Assembly (NCBI GenBank): GCA_947177515.1
Contig: CAMWUU010000144.1
Location: 1-8,137, forward strand
Direction: 5' to 3'
Origin: an uncultured Lachnospiraceae bacterium
GTDB lineage: Bacteria > Bacillota > Clostridia > Lachnospirales > Lachnospiraceae
DNA: 8,137 nt
This document shows positions 1-5,822 of the stretch, piece after piece. The notes beneath the pieces were generated by a model. That model had not been told where the DNA came from. It saw only the letters and a list, made by a program, of their open reading frames with translations, and ran no database searches. The position numbers and the translations under genes are program-made. How positions within the stretch are numbered: position 1 is the stretch's first letter; each line of letters opens with the position of its first letter.

Positions 1-693
1 CCGGTGGTGATTGTGGGAGAAAACGGAGCTGGAAAGTCTACAATTTTTAAACTTTTATTAAAATTTTATGAACCGGATCGCGGGCGCATTTTGGTGAATG
101 GCATTGATCTTTCAGAAATTGATACGGACAGTTACCGGAAAATGATTGGCTGTGTGTTCCAGAATGTAAATATGTATGCCATGTCGCTTAAGAAAAATAT
201 TGTAGCGTCCGATGTGGAAATAAAAACAAAGCAAATGCAGGAGGCGCTTTTGAAGAGCGGGCTTGTAGATTCTTTTGCCAGTGAGGACATGCTTGATAAA
301 GAATTGACGAAAGAGTTTAGTCCGGATGGGATTGTTTTTTCCGGCGGGAATATGCAGAAAGTTGCGATTGCCAGGGCGTTTTATCAGGATGTTTCCATGC
401 TTCTTTTAGATGAGATGACCAGTGCCCTCGATCCTGAAACAGAATTAAAAATTATGGACAGTGTAAAAGAGCTTGGCGCAGGGCGGGTAACAGTTATGAT
501 TTCCCATAAACTCTCCTGTGTAAAACAGGCAGCGCAGATTTTGTTTTTAAAGGATGGGTGTGTCTGTGAAGCGGGAAACCATACAGAATTAATGGAAAAA
601 CGGGGATATTATTATCAGTTGTTCCGTTATCAGTCAGAAAAATTTGAGAAAGAAACCAGGCGCAGTACCTTGGAAGGGGAGGCATGGCTATGA
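1..693 (+). CDS. ABC exporter half, C-terminal ATPase domain (5' truncated by the window)
   Basis: This is the nucleotide-binding domain of an ABC transporter, open at the left edge; 230 codons are visible. Counting codons from base 1, the Walker A motif GENGAGKST is at 6-14, a Q-loop (VFQN) follows near codon 52, the signature is SGGN at 114-117 (Gln replaced by Asn), Walker B ends in D137-E138, and the switch histidine is H169. The catalytic Glu and His are present, so the site should hydrolyse ATP. The segment TKEFSPDG just before the signature also occurs in near-identical form in the next gene. By family knowledge such domains sit behind a six-helix membrane domain, which would lie upstream of the window. 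The overlap with the next ABC gene points to a heterodimeric exporter in the cytoplasmic membrane. The cargo cannot be told from what is visible. Confidence 0.93.
   Translation, partial: PVVIVGENGAGKSTIFKLLLKFYEPDRGRILVNGIDLSEIDTDSYRKMIGCVFQNVNMYAMSLKKNIVASDVEIKTKQMQEALLKSGLVDSFASEDMLDKELTKEFSPDGIVFSGGNMQKVAIARAFYQDVSMLLLDEMTSALDPETELKIMDSVKELGAGRVTVMISHKLSCVKQAAQILFLKDGCVCEAGNHTELMEKRGYYYQLFRYQSEKFEKETRRSTLEGEAWL
674..682 (+). promoter_or_regulatory. Ribosome binding site that fixes the start of the second ABC gene
   Basis: AAGGGGAGG ends at 682. It is only 1 base from the ATG at 684 but 7 bases from the ATG at 690. The later ATG also forms an ATGA overlap with the stop codon of the preceding gene, typical of translational coupling, so 690 is the better start. 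Confidence 0.75.
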
Positions 694-2474
694 GAACATG
701 GAAAGAAGCAAAAAGTTTATTTCGGCTGTTAAAAGATATATGGAAGGCATCACCGGGAAGAATTTTTATGGAACTTCTTAGCGTATGCAGCCAGGTTTTG
801 AATTCCATGGTGGTGCGCATTGTCCTGGTCAAATTAATCTTAGACCGGGTTGTAGCGGGAGAGTTTGTTTTGGCTGGATGGCTGGTTGGTTTTGCGGCTG
901 TTGCGGATCTTATTTTGTCTGCTTTTGATAGTTATATGGGCGATTGTTATCGGCCAATGCAGGCAATAAAATTGCGCAGGTATTTCCAGGGGAAACTTTA
1001 TCGCAATGTGGTAAGTGCGGATATAAGGTATTATGATGACCCAGAATACTATAACCGCTATATACGCGCCGCTGAAAACAGCGATTCAGCAGCACAGGCT
1101 TTCCTTGCTACAACACAGGCTTTCCTGGTAACAGCAGCAGAAATCTTATTTTCCGGGACATTGATTGTGTCGGGTCTGGGAGGGTTAATATGGCTGGTTG
1201 TAATCCCTTCTACCATATATGCAATTTCTACTGCCAAAAATGCAAAAGTGCGTGCAAAGATGAATGAAGCGGTGAATACGCCGAAAAAGAAGATGAATTA
1301 TGTTAGAAGAATTTTTTTTGCAAAAGAAAATGCCCTGGATCTAAGGATGACAGGAATCAAAAAACTACTGATTCAGTTTCTTGACCAAAGCCAGGAGGAA
1401 GCACTTAATGCAATGGCTCCCCATGCGGCCGTAAGGACGAAACTTTATGCATTGCAGGGCTTTTTGTTTTATTACCAATATGCAGGGTTTATGATACTGC
1501 TTGCATGGCGGGCATTGGTAGTGGGTGATCTTTCGGTTGGTGATTATTCCATGTTATTTGGCGCAGCTCTGACATTAAGCAATAATTGGAGATTTTTCGG
1601 AAATACAATTGGAAAATTTCTGGAACATGCCCTGTTCTGCGATTGTTATTATAGTTTTTTGGAGCAGTTGGAAAAACGGGCGGGAGTGGGCGGAAATAAA
1701 CAGCCAGAGTCTTTTTTGGAATTGGAATTTTCTGGGACTTCGTTCCACTACCCGCAGAGAGAAGAGAATGTTTTTAGCAATTTGTCCATCCGCCTGAAAA
1801 AACATCAAAGAATTGCGGTTGTTGGACCAAATGGGGTGGGAAAATCCACGTTTATTAATTTGATACTGGGATTTTATGCGCCGCAGGAAGGAAGAATTAC
1901 TTATAACAGTACAGAACTTTCGGAGTATGATCAGGGCGCATACCGCAGGATCTATGCAATGATGTTTCAGGATAGCAGGCTTTATCCATTTTCCATAGCG
2001 CAAAATCTTTTGTTGTGCAAAGAAGTGGAACCAAAAGAGCAGGAACAGATATGGGATGTACTGCGCCAGGTAGGGATGGAAGAGGCAGTAAAAGCGCTGC
2101 CGTTTGGATTAAACACCCCATTAACGAAAGAATTTGATTCGGAAGGTGCCGTTTTTTCCCAGGGGCAGCAGCAGAGGCTTTTGTTTGCCCGCGCATTATT
2201 GAGGAAGGCGCAGGTTTTTCTTATGGACGAGCCAACGGCAGCGCAGGACGCTAGGATGGAAAGTGAGATGAATGCACTTTTTCGCCGTTTATCGGAGAAC
2301 AAGACTCTTCTGCTTATTTCCCACCGTCTTTCAACGATTTCCGGAATGGAATATATTTATCTCCTGAATGATCAGGGAATTGAGGAGGAAGGGACGCATA
2401 AGGAATTAATGGAATTGGATGGTCGCTATGCGGGGATTTACAGAAGACAGGCGGAATTGTATCAGATGGATTAG
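690..2474 (+). CDS. ABC transporter permease/ATP-binding protein (exporter half)
   Basis: A complete ABC exporter half of 594 residues from the ATG at 690 (596 from the alternative ATG at 684). The N-terminal part holds about six hydrophobic membrane segments. Two lie near residues 25-90, two near 145-185 and two near 255-300. The ATPase domain starts near residue 345: Walker A GPNGVGKST at 379-387, Q-loop MMFQD, signature SQGQ at 490-493 (second Gly replaced by Gln), Walker B ending D513-E514, switch histidine H545. The motif TKEFDSEG precedes the signature and mirrors the partner protein. The 4-base ATGA overlap with the upstream ABC gene supports a co-translated heterodimer. Both halves keep the catalytic Glu, unlike many heterodimeric exporters with one dead site, though both signature motifs deviate. 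Peptide or drug export is plausible by family, but the substrate is unknown. Confidence 0.93.
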   Translation: MRTWKEAKSLFRLLKDIWKASPGRIFMELLSVCSQVLNSMVVRIVLVKLILDRVVAGEFVLAGWLVGFAAVADLILSAFDSYMGDCYRPMQAIKLRRYFQGKLYRNVVSADIRYYDDPEYYNRYIRAAENSDSAAQAFLATTQAFLVTAAEILFSGTLIVSGLGGLIWLVVIPSTIYAISTAKNAKVRAKMNEAVNTPKKKMNYVRRIFFAKENALDLRMTGIKKLLIQFLDQSQEEALNAMAPHAAVRTKLYALQGFLFYYQYAGFMILLAWRALVVGDLSVGDYSMLFGAALTLSNNWRFFGNTIGKFLEHALFCDCYYSFLEQLEKRAGVGGNKQPESFLELEFSGTSFHYPQREENVFSNLSIRLKKHQRIAVVGPNGVGKSTFINLILGFYAPQEGRITYNSTELSEYDQGAYRRIYAMMFQDSRLYPFSIAQNLLLCKEVEPKEQEQIWDVLRQVGMEEAVKALPFGLNTPLTKEFDSEGAVFSQGQQQRLLFARALLRKAQVFLMDEPTAAQDARMESEMNALFRRLSENKTLLLISHRLSTISGMEYIYLLNDQGIEEEGTHKELMELDGRYAGIYRRQAELYQMD

Positions 2475-2498
2475 GGAGTCAGTATGCAATTCTTTGTA

Positions 2499-2517
2499 AA
2501 CCAAAAGGGTTTTGGTT
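2499..2517 (+). terminator. Candidate hairpin after the ABC genes (weak)
   Basis: AACCAAAA and TTTTGGTT form a perfect 8-bp stem around a GGG loop, 24 bases after the ABC stop codon. The stem is A/T-rich and no U-tract follows, so termination would be inefficient. It also falls inside an 11-codon ORF (2484-2519, preceded by AGGGAG), which I do not consider a gene without support. Confidence 0.3.
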
Positions 2518-2566
2518 AAAATGTCTGAAAATACAGAATTCAACCAGTTTTATGTTGTTGGATTAT

Positions 2567-2586
2567 AAAAAACGGAACCCTTTTTT
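2567..2586 (+). terminator. Second weak terminator-like element (A-run, GG/CC stem, T6)
   Basis: Six A's, a bulged C, GG, the loop AAC, CC and six T's can fold as a short hairpin ending in a T-run. The GC core is only two pairs, so this is a weak candidate for the end of the ABC transcript. It lies between the ABC genes and the promoter of the nuclease gene, where a terminator would be expected. Confidence 0.25.
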
Positions 2587-2625
2587 GGTGGACAGGGATT
2601 TTGGCTATATTATGTTGAAAAACGC

Positions 2626-2654
2626 TTCCTTTTATGTCGGGATTGTAGTATAAT
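2626..2654 (+). promoter_or_regulatory. Sigma-A-type promoter for the Rpn-like nuclease gene
   Basis: A perfect -10 box TATAAT lies at 2649-2654. The best -35 at 17-bp spacing is a poor TTCCTT (2626-2631). A TTGAAA at 2615-2620 is too far away (28 bp) to serve. The -10 is 35 bases upstream of the ATG at 2690, which is preceded by AGAAGGGGGG with a 4-base spacer. The gene therefore probably has its own promoter, separate from the ABC genes. Confidence 0.5.
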
Positions 2655-2689
2655 GGGAATAGACAACCGTAGTGTAGAAGGGGGGTTTC

Positions 2690-3601
2690 ATGGAATATAA
2701 AATAAACTCAGAGTATAAGGATCGTCTTTTTTGCTTCCTTTTTGGGAATGAAAAATACAAAAAGAACGCGCTATCTTTGTATAATGCTTTAAATGGTGCC
2801 GCATACAGCAATGAGGAGGAACTGGAACTGATAACACTTAAAGATGTAATCTATATCCGGATGCGGAATGATGTAGCCATCTTACTTTCGGGAAATATGG
2901 AACTGTGGGAACATCAGTCCATTGTCAACCCGAATATGCCAATCCGTGGTCTGATGTATTTTGCACGGATGTATGAAAAATATATTGTATCGGAACATTA
3001 TAATCTATACCGGAACAAGCAGATTAAGCTTCCAACCCCAAGATATGTTGTGTTTTATAATGGGGAGAAAAAGCGTCCAGCCGTAGAGAAACAGCGCTTA
3101 TCCGATATGTTTATTAGGGAAGATAGATCCGGTGAATTTGAGTGGACAGCAACAGTGTTGAACCTAAACCATGAGGGGAATAAGAAATATTTGGATCAGT
3201 GCAGGGTGCTTGGGGAATACACGGAATTTGTTTCAAATGTTAGGGAGTATCAAAAGCAAATGGAACAGAAAGAAGCAGTGGATCGTGTAGTAACAGAATA
3301 TATTGCAAAAGGTGGGGAACTTTCAGGAATTTTGTTGGAGCATCGGGCGGAGGTGGTAGATATGCTGCTTACAGAGTTTGATGAAGAGGCGTTTGTGAGG
3401 GATATCCGTGAGGAGGGACGTGAGGAAGGACGTGAGGAAGGACACCGGCAAGGAGTGGAAGAAAGTGCCAGACGATTGATCCGGACAGGAAAGTTATCTT
3501 TACCAGATCTTGCAGAAAGTCTTGATTTACCACTCGAAACCGTGGAAGAGATTGCAAAGGGGGTAAAGAGGGAGAACCCTTCAAAGGCTGAACTGGTTTA
3601 G
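2690..3601 (+). CDS. Rpn-family (PD-(D/E)XK-like) recombination-promoting nuclease / putative transposase
   Basis: A 303-residue protein of the Rpn/PD-(D/E)XK nuclease group, very common in Clostridia and usually annotated as Rpn nuclease or putative transposase. The N-terminal YKDRLFCFLFG (9-19) is the usual opening motif. The likely nuclease core is D61 (in NDVAILLSG) and E74-x-Q76 (in ELWEHQS), followed by the family-typical NPNMPIRGLMY. The strand YVVFYNG (119-125) continues the core. The C-terminal third is charged and helical, carries three Arg-Glu-Glu-Gly units (240-251), and ends in an HTH-like stretch (residues 262-289). E. coli Rpn proteins are DNA endonucleases linked to recombination and, for RpnL, phage defence. 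Activity here is inferred from motifs, and Q in place of K in the catalytic triad is a family feature. It has its own promoter and terminator. Confidence 0.85.
   Translation: MEYKINSEYKDRLFCFLFGNEKYKKNALSLYNALNGAAYSNEEELELITLKDVIYIRMRNDVAILLSGNMELWEHQSIVNPNMPIRGLMYFARMYEKYIVSEHYNLYRNKQIKLPTPRYVVFYNGEKKRPAVEKQRLSDMFIREDRSGEFEWTATVLNLNHEGNKKYLDQCRVLGEYTEFVSNVREYQKQMEQKEAVDRVVTEYIAKGGELSGILLEHRAEVVDMLLTEFDEEAFVRDIREEGREEGREEGHRQGVEESARRLIRTGKLSLPDLAESLDLPLETVEEIAKGVKRENPSKAELV
3349..3356 (+). promoter_or_regulatory. Internal ribosome binding site within the Rpn gene
   Basis: GGAGGTGG lies inside the coding sequence, and its GGAGGT core ends 7 bases before an in-frame ATG at 3362. It is stronger than many genuine starts in this window. 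The bases also encode A-E-V-V of the nuclease, so the match could be a by-product of coding. Confidence 0.45.
3362..3601 (+). CDS. Possible intragenic 79-residue C-terminal product (RpnS-like antitoxin candidate)
   Basis: Starting at Met225 of the nuclease, in the same frame, this would yield a 79-residue protein: the acidic segment LLTEFDEEAF, the Arg-Glu-Glu-Gly repeats and the HTH-like tail. It would lack the nuclease core. Established knowledge: in enterobacterial rpn genes a short C-terminal form, RpnS, is translated from an internal start and blocks the toxic full-length RpnL. Here the evidence is positional only: a near-ideal internal ribosome binding site and a domain boundary in the right place. 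A possible internal -10 (TATATT, 3299-3304) has no convincing -35, so translation from the full-length mRNA is equally possible. Confidence 0.35.
   Translation: MLLTEFDEEAFVRDIREEGREEGREEGHRQGVEESARRLIRTGKLSLPDLAESLDLPLETVEEIAKGVKRENPSKAELV
3407..3442 (+). repeat. Three tandem copies of a 12-bp unit (CGTGAGGAAGGA)
   Basis: Units at 3407-3418, 3419-3430 and 3431-3442; the last two are identical and the first differs by one base. Each encodes Arg-Glu-Glu-Gly in the Rpn tail. The length is a multiple of three, so gain or loss of a unit would keep the frame and change only the length of the C-terminal helix. Confidence 0.9.
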
Positions 3602-3646
3602 AAACGGGCAAATATTTGGGACTGAAAAAATGAATTTTGGTGGAAG

Positions 3647-3683
3647 AACTCCTGTATCGAGAGTGGTATGGGAGTTTTCTTTT
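3647..3683 (+). terminator. Intrinsic terminator of the Rpn gene
   Basis: AACTCCTGTATC (3647-3658) pairs with GGTATGGGAGTT (3665-3676) over 12 bp, including G-T wobbles, around a 6-base loop. TTCTTTT (3677-3683) follows. It starts 46 bases after the stop codon and should end the nuclease transcript, isolating it from the downstream operon. Confidence 0.8.
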
Positions 3684-3961
3684 GCGGTAGGGTTAGTACC
3701 GATAGATTTTGCCCAGATACTGCACCTTGTGGCAAAAAAATAGAGCTGTTAAATCTAAAAAGTCCCATACGTTGGGCAGAGGAGAATTCTTTGCTATTAT
3801 GGAAATATTCCAAGTTCTCTAAAAACAGTCTTATAATCCTGCTTTGTGCTAATTTGTATGGATGAAAAAAAATATTATTAATCCTGGGAAATGCCGGTTT
3901 TAGTTAATAATCCCATTTCATGGAAAAAACATCGGACAGTAGTCCCAACATGTTCTTTATA
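3684..3961. other. Intergenic stretch with inverted repeats, no convincing gene
   Basis: Two inverted repeats stand out. TTTTGCC (3707-3713) faces GGCAAAA (3731-3737). ATTATTAA (3874-3881) faces TTAATAAT (3904-3911), with TGGGA (3885-3889) and TCCCA (3911-3915) interleaved. Neither is followed by a T-run, so neither reads as a terminator. A TATAAT at 3832-3837 lacks a good -35. An open frame at 3668-3865 begins inside the terminator stem, has no ribosome binding site and is not called. Confidence 0.5.
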
Positions 3962-3989
3962 TTTACTTTTAAAAAATATTATGTATAGT
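3962..3989 (+). promoter_or_regulatory. Possible distal promoter for the SWIM operon
   Basis: TTTACT (3962-3967), a 16-bp spacer and TATAGT (3984-3989) form a moderate sigma-A-like promoter in an AT-rich stretch. Its -10 lies inside the palindrome at 3984-4004. It would add about 180 bases of leader before the SWIM gene. The proximal promoter at 4064-4092 is better. Confidence 0.35.
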
Positions 3990-4013
3990 GTATCATATAC
4001 GATAAGTATTATC
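3984..4013. promoter_or_regulatory. Imperfect palindrome, candidate operator
   Basis: A 21-bp imperfect palindrome (3984-4004) is centred on C3994, with 16 of 20 arm bases symmetric; its core is GTAT-CAT-ATAC. A second small palindrome, GATAA-GTA-TTATC (4001-4013), overlaps its end. The position, on the -10 of a possible distal promoter and upstream of the proximal one, suits a dimeric regulator, but AT-rich DNA yields such symmetry by chance. I do not recognise a known operator consensus. Confidence 0.35.
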
Positions 4014-4063
4014 AAATAATTACTCGAAAAACTTTCTTTATTCTTACTTTTTTGCAATATATC

Positions 4064-4092
4064 TTGAAATTTCCATATGTTGCGAGTATACT
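4064..4092 (+). promoter_or_regulatory. Sigma-A promoter of the SWIM-MoxR operon
   Basis: TTGAAA (4064-4069), a 17-bp spacer and TATACT (4087-4092) are close to the sigma-A consensus with ideal spacing, in an AT-rich context. Transcription would start near 4099, giving a leader of about 75 bases before the ATG at 4174. Confidence 0.75.
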
Positions 4093-4147
4093 AATAAAGT
4101 GGAAAAACAGAAGGTTGTGACAGTACAGCTCTGAAAATCTAAAACAT

Positions 4148-4160
4148 TGTTCTAAGAACA
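4148..4160 (+). promoter_or_regulatory. Palindrome just upstream of the SWIM ribosome binding site
   Basis: TGTTCT-A-AGAACA is a perfect 6-bp-arm palindrome ending 4 bases before the GGGGG (4165-4169) that serves the ATG at 4174. As RNA, a stem of CATTGTTCT with AGAAC and AATG (two-base bulge) would reach the first G of that site. It could tune translation or bind a regulator. Confidence 0.35.
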
Positions 4161-4173
4161 GAATGGGGGTATT

Positions 4174-5649
4174 ATGCAAAAAATAACTGAACAGCAAATT
4201 GCGGCGATGGCACCAAATCCTGCGGCGGCATCGAATGGGAAGAAAATTTCGGCAAAGGGCGGTTTTGTCCGCCGGGAATGCTCCGCAGACGATACCTTTT
4301 ATCTTGGCGAGTGTACCGGGAGCGGAAAGAGCAATTATATCACAACGGTCGATTTTATTGAGCCGGACGCGCCAGTCTGCCGTTGCTCCTGCCCGAGCAG
4401 GCAGTTTCCATGCAAACATGGGCTTGCGCTTTTGTATGAGATTGCGGCGGGCAAGGATTTTGGTACATGCGAGATTCCGGATGATATTTTAAAAAAGCGC
4501 GCGAAGAAGGCAGGTAAGAAGGAGAATGCGGAAGAAGGGGCGGATGATAGGCCACTGACGGAGGAGGAGATCGAGAAGAAGAAGGCTGCGGCGGAAAAGT
4601 CTGCAAAATCTGCGAAGGCGGCGCGGACGAAGAAGTTAAAAAAGCAGCTTGAAGGTCTTGGGCTTGCGGAAAAGCTGGTGAGGGATTTAATCAAGGCGGG
4701 TCTTGGCACCATGGGGGGTGCAGCGTTAAAAACTTATGAACAGCTTTCAAAACAGCTCGGCGATTATTACTTACCGGGACCGCAGCGCCTTTTGAATGGG
4801 CTGATGTTGGAGGTTGCGGCGTTCCAGAAAGACGGGGACGAAGCACATTACGATAGCGCGATTTCGGTTTTGGAGAAGTTTTGGACATTAGTTAAAAAGT
4901 CGAAGCAATATTTAACGGATAAATTAGAAAAGGGTGAGGATGCGCCGGACGATAACGAACTCTATGAGGAACTTGGCGGTGTTTGGAAACTGACGGAACT
5001 CGAGGCGCTTGGCAAGACGCTTTCTGAGGCGGATCTGATGCAGCTTTCATTCTGGTGTGTTTACGATGATGCGCGCAAGGAATATATTGACGCGGGGGCA
5101 TGGGCGGATTTGGCGGACGGAACGATTTATATGACCTACAATTACCGGCCAATTAAAGCGTTAAAATATGTAAAGCAGGAGGATTCGGTATTCGGTGTGG
5201 CGCATGTGGCATCGGCGGCCTGCTATCCGGGTCAGGGGAATTTGCGTGTGCGCTGGAATGGTGTGCAGATCCGGGATATCGATGCGGGCGATCTTGGTGC
5301 TTTGCGAAAGATGGCGGTAACGAATCTTGCGGCGGAAACGAAGAATGTGAAAAATACCCTGAAAAATGCGATTGCTGACCCAGTTTTTATCCGTCTGGTT
5401 GCATTTTCAGAGATTGGGAAGATCGGCGGTTCGCTCTGCTTAAAGAATGCGGCAGGGGAAACGGTGATGCTTGGTGATGCGCCGGGGATTGAGCCGTCGC
5501 TTGACCGGATTGGGCTTTTGCCGGAAGAGAGGTTGTTGAAAGACCAGGTGCTGTTGGGGGCATTCTATTATGACAGTGCAGCACGCAGGCTGAAATTGCA
5601 GCCACTCAGCATCCTCACAGAAAATGAAGTTGTGCGCCTGCTTTATTAA
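4174..5649 (+). CDS. SWIM zinc-finger family protein (first gene of a MoxR/VWA-type cluster)
   Basis: A 491-residue protein whose N-terminal region carries a clear SWIM zinc finger, C71-x-C73-x6-C80-x-H82 (motif CSCPSRQFPCKH), the CxCxnCxH signature associated with binding nucleic acid or protein. A Lys/Glu/Ala-rich, probably coiled-coil linker follows (about 108-165), then KLVRDLIKAGLG, which resembles the helix seen after this linker in other SWIM proteins of such clusters. The rest is a mixed domain I cannot name. No signal peptide or membrane segment is seen, so it is cytoplasmic. It has a strong promoter and GGGGG 4 bases before the ATG. It is followed by a small ORF, a HEAT-like protein and a MoxR ATPase with no intervening + strand terminator of normal form. 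E. coli YehQ is a SWIM protein in a comparable yehL-yehM-yehP-yehQ context. The specific role is unknown. Confidence 0.88.
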   Translation: MQKITEQQIAAMAPNPAAASNGKKISAKGGFVRRECSADDTFYLGECTGSGKSNYITTVDFIEPDAPVCRCSCPSRQFPCKHGLALLYEIAAGKDFGTCEIPDDILKKRAKKAGKKENAEEGADDRPLTEEEIEKKKAAAEKSAKSAKAARTKKLKKQLEGLGLAEKLVRDLIKAGLGTMGGAALKTYEQLSKQLGDYYLPGPQRLLNGLMLEVAAFQKDGDEAHYDSAISVLEKFWTLVKKSKQYLTDKLEKGEDAPDDNELYEELGGVWKLTELEALGKTLSEADLMQLSFWCVYDDARKEYIDAGAWADLADGTIYMTYNYRPIKALKYVKQEDSVFGVAHVASAACYPGQGNLRVRWNGVQIRDIDAGDLGALRKMAVTNLAAETKNVKNTLKNAIADPVFIRLVAFSEIGKIGGSLCLKNAAGETVMLGDAPGIEPSLDRIGLLPEERLLKDQVLLGAFYYDSAARRLKLQPLSILTENEVVRLLY

Positions 5650-5690
5650 ATCTGTAATCCAGCGAATGTGGGACTCTAAAAAAGCAAGAG

Positions 5691-5705
5691 CCTGTACAGT
5701 ACAGG
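5691..5705. promoter_or_regulatory. 15-bp perfect palindrome overlapping the small-ORF ribosome binding site
   Basis: CCTGTACAGTACAGG has seven-base arms around a central A. Its last three bases are the first three of AGGGAGGA (5703-5710), the ribosome binding site for the ATG at 5715. As RNA it can form a 6-bp stem with a CAG loop that hides part of that site. The octamer CAGTACAG (5697-5704) recurs at 4121-4128 in the leader of the SWIM gene. Confidence 0.5.
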
Positions 5706-5714
5706 GAGGAATTT

Positions 5715-5822
5715 ATGGGAGCGAAGCGGACAGAAATTACTCCAGAGATAGTGGTACTGATAGGGCGAATGCGGAACTTATATAAGGAGAATAAAATTTA
5801 TGGATATAACACCGATTTATGA
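5715..5822 (+). CDS. Small ORF, 35 residues, between the SWIM and HEAT-like genes
   Basis: ATG at 5715 follows AGGGAGGA with a 4-base spacer, one of the best ribosome binding sites in the window. It encodes 35 residues, starting MGAKRTEITPEIVVLIGRMR, and stops with TGA at 5820-5822. It runs 23 bases into the next gene in a different frame. The peptide is basic and probably helical, without a signal peptide or membrane segment. I do not recognise it. It could be a real small protein, a leader ORF coupling translation to the large protein, or the remnant of an older gene start. The site for the downstream ATG (AAGGAGA, 5784-5790) lies inside it, so ribosomes translating the small ORF would open that region. 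Confidence 0.45.
   Translation: MGAKRTEITPEIVVLIGRMRNLYKENKIYGYNTDL

Noticed and set aside
684..689. ATG at 684 as start of the second ABC gene
   Set aside because: The Shine-Dalgarno is only 1 base away. The ATG at 690 has ideal spacing and an ATGA overlap with the upstream stop.
2484..2568. Two tiny ORFs (11 and 15 codons) after the ABC genes, considered as leader or precursor peptides
   Set aside because: Only the first has a partial ribosome binding site, neither resembles a known leader or RiPP core, and the length is easily due to chance.
3407..3442. CRISPR-like repeat
   Set aside because: The units are contiguous 12-mers without spacers and encode a regular protein repeat.
2690..3601. 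Insertion sequence, because the family is often called putative transposase
   Set aside because: No flanking terminal inverted repeats or target duplication were seen, and the family belongs to the Rpn nucleases rather than to a complete IS.
3668..3865. 65-codon + strand open frame after the Rpn terminator
   Set aside because: Its ATG lies within the right arm of the terminator stem, no ribosome binding site precedes it, and it shows no domain.
4012..4419. 135-codon open frame on the - strand over the SWIM start
   Set aside because: It covers the SWIM promoter and zinc finger on the opposite strand. The + strand reading has a clear domain and a ribosome binding site.
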